NCBI RefSeq assembly: GCF_041956535.1
Contig: NW_027192197.1
Span: 507,829 to 571,828, forward strand
From: Calcarisporiella thermophila CBS 279.70
Taxonomy: Eukaryota; Calcarisporiellomycota
Reading direction: 5' to 3'
Length of the DNA: 64,000 bases
The notes under the pieces: model-generated
Told to the model about the DNA's origin: nothing
Seen by the model: only the letters and a program-made list of their open reading frames with translations
Database searches by the model: none
Part shown: positions 1-10,539 of the stretch, piece by piece
How positions within the stretch are numbered: the first letter of the stretch is position 1
Layout of the letters: every line of letters starts with the position of its first letter
Translations under genes and position numbers: made by a program

Positions 1-1594
1 TTCGGGCTACTCTTGTTTGACCCGGATCCCCTGCTCTCGATGCTCTTGGATGCAATAGGATTACGTCCAGCATCAGCCTGACCATCTTGGCCGCCGCTTC
101 TATCCACAGAATAACTCCCGTGACCACCTCCATCAATAATTTCAGTAGGCGTGCTCACTGGCTGCTTTGTCCGGCACATACCCTCCTTCTCGCCCCTATT
201 GATATGCTTATATTCACCTATTGATCCATCCAACGGGTTAGACTTGTGCCCAATATGCATTTCTCTATCTTCGCACTCCACCCCCCTTTTATCTTTATTT
301 CCGACCCTATTCTTAATTGGAAGCGATGTGTCGTTATGAATCTTTGAACGCTTGCGGGCGTGGGCCGTCGCTGAGCTTCCAGCCGCCTCCTGCCGCGCTT
401 TGAATTCGTTTAGATATTCCTTGTATTCTTTGTATTCAGGAGTCTTTTCATACTCTGCCAGTTTTGCCAAATACCCACCCTTCTCTTTCGAGGCCGCTGA
501 TTCGTATTTTTCTCTCTCGTTTGATTCCAGGGCTTGCCAGCGATTTCCGACGATCTTTGCAATGTCAGAGAATGAAAGATTCGGTTCCCGGCCAAGCTCA
601 GCTCGAACAGTATTCGCAAACATAACGTAAGCTGTCGGAGGTTTCACTGGCGCGTTGGGATCTGGTTTAGCATGGCGGCGATAGCGCCGCTTCTGATGAT
701 TTGGATCACTGCCCTGATCGCCGTCATCATTTAACATATTATCGCTTGAATAGTTAGAATTGGAGGTAGGAAGTTGGTTCGAGGCCTCAGAAGCACAGGA
801 TAATGCACCTCTAGTGGAAAGTGCTACAGTAGCAGGGGTAATATCTCGGCGATTAGTGTCGTTAGGGCTAGTTCTTGTGTTGGCTCTTCCAGGCAATAAT
901 ACAGGCACAGTTCTCGGAATTCGCTCCCCTTCAACTTGTCGGTCAGGTGCCGGAGGCAAATGGATCGGAAATAGGACCCGGTGTTGTGGAGATATTGCTT
1001 CGGGCGAATTGCGTGCGGAACTCAATCTGCAGTCGTTCGAAGAGAAGGTTGCATTCGGAGGTGAAAGGCTAGCCACGAAAATGCTTGGGTTCGGATGGCC
1101 TGGCGAACGATGTGTGCTTGGATATACAGGCAAATGGTGAGATGGAGAATTTACGCAGCCATTATTTAGCGCTATTTCATGTTGGAGAAGGCGGCGATGC
1201 CCGCGCTTTACGCCCATTGCGATGAGATCGGCCTCGGTCACCTCAAATACCTTAATATTCCGCCATCATAGTAAGCTCACAATGCAAGTTACAAATTAGT
1301 GTTGTTCCAACTCACGGCATCTATCCGATCAAATCCTTCCTCAAGAAAACGATTGATATACTGCTCGAGACGCAGACGTGTTAGGAACTCAGCTACACCT
1401 TCTTTCCGCGCACGGCTTCGGGGAGATTCTGAGAGTAAATGTGGTTGTGACTGAGAGGCCTCTTGAGAGAAAGAGAGTGGCTCTTTGGATGGAAGCTGAG
1501 GCCGGGACGGAAACACGGAATAATGTAAATGCGGGGGGGATGAAAGAGGCTTAGGTTGATCTTGCGAGGGCAATTGCTTGTCTAGATTATGCAT
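1..1594 (-). CDS. SAM-domain plus HMG-box DNA-binding protein (3' end beyond window)
   Basis: Two exons are visible: 1594-1316, then 1250 down to base 1, where the frame is still open (at least 509 residues). The ATG at 1594 is the first in frame. Residues about 66-121 form a SAM domain, completed only across the splice, with the helix motif TEADLIAMGVKRGHRRLL. A Ser/Pro-rich linker follows. An HMG-box lies at about 295-362: it starts DPNAPVKPPTAYVMF and continues with NRWQALESNEREKYE. A Lys-rich tail then runs to the edge. HMG-boxes bend DNA or bind it non-specifically; SAM domains usually drive protein association or polymerisation. The likely role is a chromatin or mitochondrial-nucleoid architectural protein. 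No mitochondrial presequence is obvious, so a nuclear role is my preference. The domain calls are firm; the biological role is inference. Confidence 0.85.
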
Positions 1595-2059
1595 AGCGCG
1601 TTGAACTAACTCATTTCATGCCATTGCTCTACAATTTTCTATGAAATGAGTATTAAAGGCCGTCTGCAGTGAGAGAACAGAAAAGAATAAAATAGAACGA
1701 AATGCCTTAACCATATATTGCATCTTATGCCGGCTTTAAGATTGATCGGAAGAGCGCTAGGCAACTTGGGCCAATGGTTCGTTGGTGACTAGTTCATCTC
1801 AGACTAGAAATCTTTTCCTAGTTTCAGTTGGCATATTCGAGTCCTTTTTCGTACTAGCCGTCTGATATTAATTAGCGAAACAGGGCAGTGGGGTTAAAGT
1901 GGGGCTTGAATCTTAACTCTTTCCATTCCATACCGTATCAGAGTGAGAAAATAAAATGCAATTTTATTGTGACATGGTCATCTTTCATAATGAACTATAC
2001 ACTTTTGTTTTCTGCACAATGTTCGAAGTAGTGATTCTTTAAGCCAGCCTACAACACCC
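1595..2059. other. intergenic, AT-rich
   Basis: This lies between the 5' end of the SAM-HMG gene and the 3' end of the GFA gene, both on the minus strand. I see no coding or RNA feature. It presumably holds the SAM-HMG promoter and the GFA 3' UTR. Confidence 0.6.
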
Positions 2060-2668
2060 CTATTCTTTCGACTTGTGTTCTACCCGCTTAGCACAATTCT
2101 CCCAGTCGTCCTAAAGATTTTTGGGATTGAGTATAGAATTCTCTCACAGACACTCCAGATAACTTACTCGCCCATCAAAAGATACCACCTTGTACCTTAA
2201 ATCGGTATCAATGCAACGCACATTTACCTACATGGAATGGATATTTTTAACGATCTTGTTTTAGGCATCGCAATCAAGTTGAAGTTAGTACTAACATCAA
2301 TTCCGTCCGGATTCGACCTAGGAACATAGAAAGGTGCGACTCCGCATCTCCCACAAAACAGATGCTCAGCCAAATGTGTGTTGAAGGTGTACTTGGAAAG
2401 GAATTCTTTTCCTTGGATAACTTGGAAACGAGTTTTGGGTACAATTAGATGCAAATAAGCTAATCGAGCAATGGTTGATTGTCAGATAACACCAGTTGTT
2501 CATCGCCAGCTCTGGACATCATTTAGTTTTCATCTTACCTTTCTTCTTGCATATGGAGCAGTTGCATTCCTCAACTTCCAACTCTCCTTCGGGGGTTCGT
2601 ACTTCGAATACTATTGTCTGACAATGACAAGACCCGGTATGACTGACCAACCTGTCCACCTGTGACAT
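2060..2668 (-). CDS. CENP-V/GFA-domain zinc protein
   Basis: Four small exons (2668-2539, 2459-2296, 2227-2168, 2110-2060) join in phase to give 134 residues, the normal size for a single-domain GFA protein. The family zinc ligands are all present: GSCHCQ near the N-terminus, CNCSIC at the end of exon 1, and FCGRCGV in exon 2. The conserved tail PDGIDVNVRC and FDGR-DDWENC is rebuilt only if the 68-base intron 2228-2295 and the intron 2111-2167 are removed, which supports the model. Members are named after glutathione-dependent formaldehyde-activating enzyme and human CENP-V. Most fungal ones have no proven substrate, so I make no specific catalytic claim. Intron 2 is odd: a perfect TACTAAC branch-like motif sits four bases after the GT of its donor. 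Confidence 0.88.
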
Positions 2669-4362
2669 TTCGATGGGAATTGAGATAAAGGACAGTTTGT
2701 AACGTGGTTCCCCCTGGTTCTAAAATGCTTAGGTTCAGCCAAAATTAAATAGTACAAGTCATCCTCCAATTTTCCCATAATATAATTATAATTTTCCCAT
2801 GTACTTAATAACCTAAAAAAGTCATTGATCGCCATTAAGTTATCTCAAAGAATCGGTAGCCACTTAAGCATCTCATATGTATATAAGCATGCATTTCCAT
2901 CTTATGGAATCATTATTCCAATGGTATTGGTGAATAACAATTTCAAAATGGACACCATAAAAAAGATAATGGATAGCGATCTTGACATTTTCAGCACGCA
3001 AGGTCCGGAGCAATTATCGATATGCCTCTGTTATTCTGTTATATACTGGCTCCAATCGATAAACTGATAAACTGATCAAAATCGAGTTTCCTATGGTAAG
3101 ATGCTGACTGACATGCTACCAGCCAACTTATGAGTCTGGATCTGCATTATTGTATAGGCCAGTTAGGGCCGGCAATGAAATCCATTGTGTAGTTCTTGTT
3201 GAAGAATTTATGGCATTCACCGAGGGCTCTCTCCATGTTTAAGTTTGTTAGAGCTAATATGCGATGATATTCTCCAAACAACGTTGTGCATTTTCAATGG
3301 CGCTCTAGAGGAGATGGGTGATACTTTCTGACTGTTGTGTGGTGAGGTTGATAGAACTTGCTTGGAGGACAGGTCTCTTGACTATTTTCATTAATGGCTA
3401 GGAAACACTGTTCTAGCAAATTTTCAAACGGGGTCATTCAACTATAAGCAGTGGTGTGAGCGATCGAGAATTTAAATATATTTCTTGCGGGTTGCATGCT
3501 TGTAAACTGGCACAAAATACAAGTAATCTATTATAATTAATGCATAACTTAATCAGCTCTTTTTCATACCTCACCTCGCCTGGAGCGGAGAGAAATCTTG
3601 CTTGCTATATCTCCATGTTTGCACGAGGGGGGAATTTTTATTAGCCAGTGTGGCCAATGTTAGAATTATTTAGTATTCACTTTTCGCAACTTTTTACAAT
3701 CCTTAATTAATAGATTACTACGTTTCCAATTCTTCGAAGGCTCCGAAAAAGATTGAGCATTGGTTCTAACTCACACATCGACTTGGGTAAATGGTACCTG
3801 TTTGTTTGTTTTTTATTTTTTTCTTGCTCTCTGTCTAAGGAGAATGGAATTATTATTTTTTTAATAACTTTTTTTTCTTTCTCTGCTGGACAACTTAGCT
3901 ATTCAAATAAGGAGAGAAGGAACAGGTCATACTTTCATTCTACACTGCTGGTCAGGTATGATGTGCTTCTTTTGGTTCGAATGGTTTTTGAGGGGAGAGA
4001 TTAAAATGTTTCCAAATAAGCTCCAGAGATCGAGAGTTGGCATAGAATGAATTGTTTCGTAAGTACTGAATAAACATATATCTATTTACTAGCATTGTTA
4101 TATTGAAATTAGTGTTTTTTAGAGCATATAGTATTTCACATATTTTTCTGTCTCGCGACCAAGAGGAAGTCCGGCTCCTTTCTCGTATATATATAACGTA
4201 TCAGACTCCATTGCATTCTCTCATCCCTATAATCCTCAACTTGATTTATGTGCACGGTACTACATAACTTTTTTTCTTATTTTAATATCATTCACGTTGA
4301 TCTGACTCCCCCCTCTTTTTTTTTCATTAAGATTGGAAGTGCGAAATTCGAGACTTCCATCA
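2669..4362. other. long AT-rich intergenic region upstream of RCO1
   Basis: About 1.7 kb without a supportable gene; small ORFs in it start at non-ATG codons or have no recognisable motif. A run of pyrimidines followed by CATTAAG ends at 4331, just before the RCO1 coding exon. It looks like a splice acceptor, so a non-coding 5' exon of RCO1 may lie here. Confidence 0.5.
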
Positions 4363-6959
4363 ATGATAGACCCGACCTATTCCGGGATGGCTCTTCCAAA
4401 TCCTTCTACAGAACAAAAGTCCTTACAAGTCTCTTCCAGACGTTTTTCTCTGCGATTGTCTAGACAAAATAGTATGAGCAATTTAAAGGAGGATATCGTA
4501 TCAGATTCGACGACGTCGTTAACTGGGGCTACAACAACAGCGCTGCATCTTAGCACCTCCAATGGAAAACTCAAATACAGGACATTGGAAGCCGACAATT
4601 CGCCGGCACGCCGGAAAACTACCCAAGTCAATGTAGAACTCTCAGGCATATCAACCGCAACTACAAGAGCAATTAATACGACCCAATCTCCTTTGAGGAA
4701 AAGAAAGCGGGGGCATGCTAAACTCAGTCTCTCAGTAGATCCCATCAGTCATTCTTCGAATGTATCCTCGAATAGCTCTCCGAAATGCAGATTTACACAC
4801 AATAGTAGCATCCCCAATGAAAGCAATGGTAAAGGCAACAATGTAAACGGAAGGCTTTCTAAGCGTTGTGATAGTCCTCTGATAGCCTCATCGGAGGACA
4901 TGACCGACTACCAGTCTGAACCAACTTCTCCAGTAAGCGTAGCATATTCGGATCAGCGGGTTCTACGGAGAAATAGCTTAGAAAATCATGATGCGACCAA
5001 GTCTCTATCGTCTTCTCCAGCGCCGAAAATCGAGGGCTCCTTTGTGTCAACTTCTGACTTAACATCTGTTGGAAAGAGAAATTTGCAGAACGAGCCTTCA
5101 TTAAACAATGAGAACAGCAAAAACCCGCTCAATGCATCACATCCCAGTCAGTGCGTCGCCAATTCGAATGACCGCATATTGAGTTCAAATGTTGGTGGAG
5201 AGCCGGCGGGGCAGCAGCTCTATGATGACATATTTGCAACCACAGATGAAGATAGTTTATTATCAGAACCTATATTTAATCATTCTTCCTCTTCCGATGA
5301 TCTTGAACGCGGTCCACACCCAAAAACCGCCAGAACAACGCGGCGGCTGCGATCCAGGCATAGCTTAATTCGTAAACCTAATGGCCAGTCGGTCGATGAT
5401 GGATATATAGCAACAAAATCCAAACGTGTCAAGCGTTTTTCTTCTTCCAAACTCGGGCCCGAGCTGAAGGGTGCAATCCCCGACCCGGCTATCTCGAAGG
5501 ATAATATAAGACGTGTGTCGGAGGGCCTTGCTCCCGATTCGACATTGGCCCCAGGCGGAGCGGAAGGTTCGAACTCTGATTCAGTCATTAGGATAGACGC
5601 CTATCATCGCCCAAGACGAAATGCATCCAAGCAAAAACTAGTGACGAGGAGGGATATACGTACCAAGTAGGCGTTTTTGTTTCCGATTGCATGCAATGAT
5701 AAAGCTTAATGTTTAATCCTTTTCTCTTTTTTTAAGCCTTCTTTTTGGGAATCTTCAACAACGAAACGTTGATTCAGATATGGATTCCAGCAGGGTAAGA
5801 AGCAAGTGTTATACATATGATCCTCCACATCAGTTTCATGTTCTTTCTCCCATATGCAACAGAACAACGATTACTGTGAAACCTGCGGGGAGGAGGGCCA
5901 TTTTCTCTGCTGCGATTCCTGTCCGCGATCATTTCATTTCATATGCATTGACCCGCCCGTTGATCCAAATGCTTTGCCCCCTGAAAATTGGTACTGCAAT
6001 GCCTGTCGTCCCAACCTTCAACCAAAATACACGAACCGGATATTTCGAGAGTTGCTGAAATCATTAGACAGTAGAAACCCGACCGTGTTCACTCTGCCCC
6101 CACCCATTAAGACGTATTTTAAGGGAGGTAAGCTTCAATTCTTTTGCAAAAAAAGTAATTTAGATGTTGCTGATAATTACTTGCTCGCTCTTGAAAGTTG
6201 CGGAAGGCCCATCGGGGGAATACATTGACATGACGGATATAAAGTCGGCAAAACTAGGGTAAGCCAATGTCAACCTTATTAAAGAGCAATTGCATTGTGA
6301 CCTGATCTTTCTACTAGCAAAACCTGCCAAGTCGACGAGACAGATCTTCTCCGCTTAAAAGACAAAGCGGGCAACATTATTCTGTGTCATCGATGTGGTC
6401 GATCTGCCCTTGCGGGAGCAATTTTACGCTGTGATTTTTGCCCACTGGCCTGGCACCTCGATTGTCTAGATCCGCCGACGATCTGTCCTCCTCCCGCCTC
6501 TCGGAAATGGATGTGTCCCAATCACGCCATCCACGCCATTGTAAATCAATTATTTATTTTTGTCTTGAGTACACGAAGAGATCCTGATACCCTTCTCCTT
6601 TTATTATTGATTTGCTTTGCATTCCTAGCCGAGACAGAGGCACAAAAAGGTCGAGATGTACAAAACACCCCCGCATCCCTTTGTGTCCAATAGTGGAGAT
6701 ATTCAGATTGTGAATGATGTTGACACAGATGAGCATTATTCGGGGCAGGCTTTTAAGGTGCCCGAGTATGCGATCAAAGTGAAATTCTTCGAGACGGCTC
6801 GAAAGTAATGGCCACCACCATAATTCCTGTTTATTTTTTTCTGATGAAACTCAGTGCTGACTGCATCACTGTGCTCTCTTTTGTCTGTGTAGGATAAGAA
6901 AAAAGAAATATAGTGAGCGCGAAAGGCTTGAAGAGATGTCACCGAACCATATGGCATGA
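4363..6959 (+). CDS. RCO1: RCO1/PHF12-type double PHD-finger protein (Rpd3S histone deacetylase subunit)
   Basis: Seven exons (4363-5659, 5778-5794, 5863-6127, 6198-6258, 6318-6540, 6629-6804, 6893-6959) keep phase throughout and give 701 residues, close to yeast Rco1 (684). The first 430 residues are Ser/Asn-rich and disordered. The first PHD finger reads YCETCGEEGHFLCCDSC then SFHFICIDPP and WYCNAC. The second reads ILCHRCGRSALAGAI then WHLDCLDPP and WMCPNH. Known Rco1/Cph1/PHF12 proteins use the tandem fingers to anchor Rpd3S (Sin3-HDAC with Eaf3/MRG15) on H3K36-methylated gene bodies and suppress cryptic transcription; this protein should act the same way in the nucleus. Exon 2 is a 17-base microexon. 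The start is the first ATG after a likely acceptor at 4331; the frame is open upstream only to a TTG at 4333. Confidence 0.9.
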
Positions 6960-7583
6960 CACCTTCTGATAAATTTGGGCGCGAACTCTAAGTGAGCCAG
7001 AGCAGCATCCGTTTCGGCCTATGGGGAAAACCTCTAACTTTTGCATTGCATTTTTTTTCCTTTTTTTCATATACTATTATTAGTTTAATAATTTGTTTTT
7101 TTCTTTCTACATTTTCCCTTAATCCATGACGATAATGGTCATTTCTCCGTCCCCCCCTTCTTTTTCTTTTTAGTATTGGCATTAGGACAATTTTCATACA
7201 TTCGCCATTTGCATAAAAATAGTATGATTTTATCATATATTATTTATTCCCAAGAGGTATGTAAAAAAACCCAGCCCAAAAGAGGAGGAAAAAAAATAAG
7301 GAGAGAAGAGGAAAAAGAGGAACGTTTACAACTCAAGAGGGAGTGAAAAAGGAGGGAAAAAGTACCAGACGCACATAAAATAAAGAGAAAAGAAAAACGA
7401 AGGGAAAAAAAAGAGCGAGAGCAATCTCATTTGAAAGGGGGGAAAAAAATTGTAAAACTTTAGACATAAAATAAAAGAAATAGCTTATAAAAAAAACAAA
7501 AGGGTCCAAAAATTATTCAACAGTCTCCCACCCACCGCAATAAATCCAAAGTCAAATATATGTATATGTATATGTATGTATGT
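6960..7583. other. convergent 3' intergenic region with polypurine tract and TATG microsatellite
   Basis: This lies between the ends of RCO1 (+) and the Nudix fusion gene (-). About 7255-7480 is almost entirely A and G on the + strand, so the fusion gene's 3' UTR would be U/C-rich. A (TATG)-type microsatellite lies at about 7557-7583. Confidence 0.7.
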
Positions 7584-10007
7584 TCAAGCATCATCCTCTT
7601 CTTCCGCGCTCTTCAGCCAATTAATAAACACAGAGCATTTCTGCTTAACTCCATTGCTACCCACACCCTCTGGTGTAGTCTCCTCGTGCCATCTCAGGAA
7701 TGTTTCCTCCTCAATAAGGTCATTGTCATAGAGCCATTTAAAGATGACCGCGATTTTGGGTAGGAGCACACTGTTGCGTTTGTTGATGTATTTCTCCCAC
7801 GCGGAAACGAAGGCGAACTGATCGGCAGGAGATCGAATGAACTATCAGGGGGGACGCATGGGAGAGAAAAAGCAGAGAGATTAGAAGCCTAAGACATATA
7901 CACACTGCCACGCTTTGAATATATGCTTACCGCCGCAAAAAAGCCTTTCCTGGGACTTAGCACCTTCATCGCTCCCTCGGGGCGAACCTCATCGAACAAG
8001 GCTCTCAAGAGGATCTTGAAGAGTTGCGGCTTAGAGAGATCGTACCGAACCTCCATGCGTGCTACCTCGTTCGTGTCCTCCATAATGCCTTTGTTGTTAT
8101 TGGTCCCTAGTGTTTGCCGCCTCTCTTGCTGGCGCAAAAAGAACGCCTTTAGTTCCTGCGCAAGCGTGTCGTCCAAGGTGGATTTGGTATCGGGGGCCTG
8201 AACCGCCTCGGGCTTCTTTGCTGACTGGAATTTGAGGCGATCGTCAGGAGAAAGTTCAACCACCTTCATCCACGTTTTCTCTTTCTCAACCTTAAATGTG
8301 CATATCAAAGGACACGGAAACAGAATTAAAAAAAGTGATCCGGTTTGCCGAGGCTCGAATTTACCTCGTGTTGCCCGCTGAGGAACTCCTTCAGTGACAC
8401 TTTGTCCTCTCCTCGTCGTCTGGCTGTGGCTGAGGCTGAGGCTGAGGCTACTGCTGGTTTAGCATTGCTGGAAGCTTCAGAAGGGTTTGGTGACGACGCC
8501 ATCTCCGGAGCCTTTGGTAATTCCTCCTTAACCGCAGGCGAATCCGTTTGCTGTACGGGGGGAGGGGCACTGCAGTTCAGAGGAATTTTAGGGGGGAGGA
8601 AGAAAAGTGCGAGTGGGTGAAGATTAGAGCAGAAGGAAACCAAAATGAGAAGCATTCAATTAACTAGCTTACTCTCGCAGTGGTGCTGTACTAGCAGCAC
8701 GACTGGGTACATCGTTGAGGATTTCGGACCGCGCAACATGGGTCGGTTCCTGCACATCTCTGTCGCGCTCTCGCTGCCCACCAGCAGGGGCGCCCATGTT
8801 GACTTCGCGACGATCATCGCCATCTCGTCGTTCCTTGTCTTTCTCTCCAGACTCGCTGCCACTTCCCCCGTTAGTTCGCTCGAATTTTGGTCTTTCGCGC
8901 AGCTCTGAAGTACCATGGGCAAAGTTACATTTCGGGCCATACTGGCAGAACCCATCCTTCATGAACCGTTCGCAGAGTCGCGTTTTGTAAAGCGGATTCC
9001 CTGGGCCATCACGGGCCGCGACCGTACGCTCTGGCTCAGCGGGACGCTCACGCAGCTCCGCAGTGCCATGCGCAAAAGTGCATTTAGGGCCGTACGGGCA
9101 GTGGCCTTCGGTTTCAAAACGCTCGCAGAGCCGCGTCTTGTAAAGGGGATTATCCTGCTCCCGCTGCTGCTGTTGCTGCTGCTGCTGTTGCTCCCTGTCC
9201 CTGTCTCGGCTTTCCCTCTGGTGAGGGTGCTCCCGTGGTTGATTGCCTCGCTCTTTTTTTGGCTCTCCCCGGTTGCGCGCGATCGCCTGCCGCTGCGAAT
9301 CCAGGGGGAGTGCAATGTTCATGCTGCGGAATCTATTTTCCACTTCGTTCAGACTGCCCATCGATGTCGAGGAAGTACGCGAGGGAGAGGTGGGGGACTT
9401 CACGCGCCGTAATTCGACAACCGAGCTGGCCTGCTTGATGACATCCTGCATGCTGCGGTAGAGGGCCTTTTCCATGGCGTCTTGCAGGTTAAACCAGGAT
9501 ATATTGTAGCCTTCACCCGAGGGGAGGATTCGGCCATGGTCCGACAGGCGAGCTAGAAAAATGGCCACATTCTTCGGACTGTCCATTATTGAAGAAAACA
9601 ACATATTAGCAGCCATGGTAAATAAAGGGTGGAAATGGCCAAGATCAAGGCCGGGGTAAACCCGTAGTGGCACGATTCAAACATACCGGGTACCAGAGAG
9701 GTATTTAATTTCGACCTTGAAATTTTCTTCCACTCGCAGATCCTTCATCGGAATACCGGTCAACTCGAGGGTTTCCCGCAGCGCACACCTAACGGTAAAA
9801 GACGGTTAATCACCGATTCGGTAAAGACGGGCCTGTGGCGATGTACTTGATGAGATCTTCATTCCCGATGACCCGCCCCTTTGGTACTGTCCAGTGCCGC
9901 TTATGGGAGAAGGAATCGTTCAACAGGAGGAATTCAGATGTATTACGCTGCAGTCGATAAATCAGAAGGCCAGCATACACGTTCCCTGAAGGACTCAACT
10001 TATCCAT
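7584..10007 (-). CDS. Nudix + tandem CCCH zinc finger + eIF5-type W2 domain fusion protein
   Basis: Six exons (10007-9847, 9788-9687, 9578-8673, 8569-8365, 8290-7931, 7841-7584) join in phase and give 663 residues. Residues 1-140 are a Nudix fold of the Ap4A-hydrolase type, with WTVPKGRVIGNE then RETLELTGI and VAIFLARL. The box therefore has Leu where the second Glu of REXXEE should be. A polyGln/Arg stretch follows. Two C-x8-C-x5-C-x3-H fingers sit at about 239-258 and 290-309, each preceded by YKTRLC, the signature of TIS11/tristetraprolin fingers that bind AU-rich RNA. Residues from about 500 match the eIF5 W2 domain: ALFDEVRPEG, VIFKWLYDNDLIEEE and the acidic end NWLKSAEEEDDA. The likely role is mRNA-specific decay or translation control in the cytoplasm; that is inference. 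The alternative is two adjacent genes, but no internal stop, start or promoter argues for it. Confidence 0.8.
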
Positions 10008-10539
10008 GAGGGCAGAATAATTATCTTGGAGTGAAAAGAAATGGATGAATATGTATAAAACTAGAAAACTCGCGCCGCTTGCTTTATCTTGTTGCTTTCT
10101 CTCTTCTCTTCCGTCCCTTTTGAAAAAGTGGTTGTTTTTTGCTTATTTTCGCGCGGGGTTTCAGCTGCTGCGCCAGCCCAGAGTTAAACAATTGCGGGGA
10201 GGAGGATCACAGGGAGTGGCTCACTATCTTGAAGGGTGTAGAATAGACTTTTTTCCCCGTGAAAATATGATTTTTCGCCAGGCAGCCAGAGGTAGAGGCC
10301 GCATACAATTCCCACTGCTCGAGCGCCGAATGCTAACTCATCCGATCGCTCTTTCTCTTTGGAACTTGTTTTCATTTTTTTAGCTTTAACCTCTACTTCG
10401 AGTGCTTTAATGGAGTTCACCAACGCCCCCCGTCCTTCCGCTACGTATGTGATTCCATTTCGTGCATAAAGTTGCTTCATAGTTTGGTATTGATGGGCCA
10501 TCTTTTTTTTTTCTCGGCATTGCTGTCAAACAATATAAA
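10008..10539. other. divergent promoter region between two Nudix genes, with an unassigned minus ORF
   Basis: This 0.5 kb is shared by the fusion gene (-) and the NUDT19-type gene (+). A minus-strand frame opens with an ATG at 10501 and runs to 10184. Its first 65 codons look protein-like (ARNGITYVAEGRGALVNSI, then Lys/Glu-rich) up to a possible donor GTATGC. I do not recognise it. It could be a small gene or an upstream exon. A pyrimidine tract ending AAAG at 10539 may be the acceptor for the first clear NUDT19 exon. Confidence 0.4.

Noticed and set aside
1745-1756. 12-base match to a common sequencing adapter (ATCGGAAGAGCG)
   Set aside because: Only 12 bases match, the flanks do not continue the adapter, and there is no break in sequence character. 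Chance is the simplest explanation.
4333-4362. Longer RCO1 start at TTG 4333
   Set aside because: It is not an ATG, and it lies directly after a likely splice acceptor. The ATG at 4363 is preferred.
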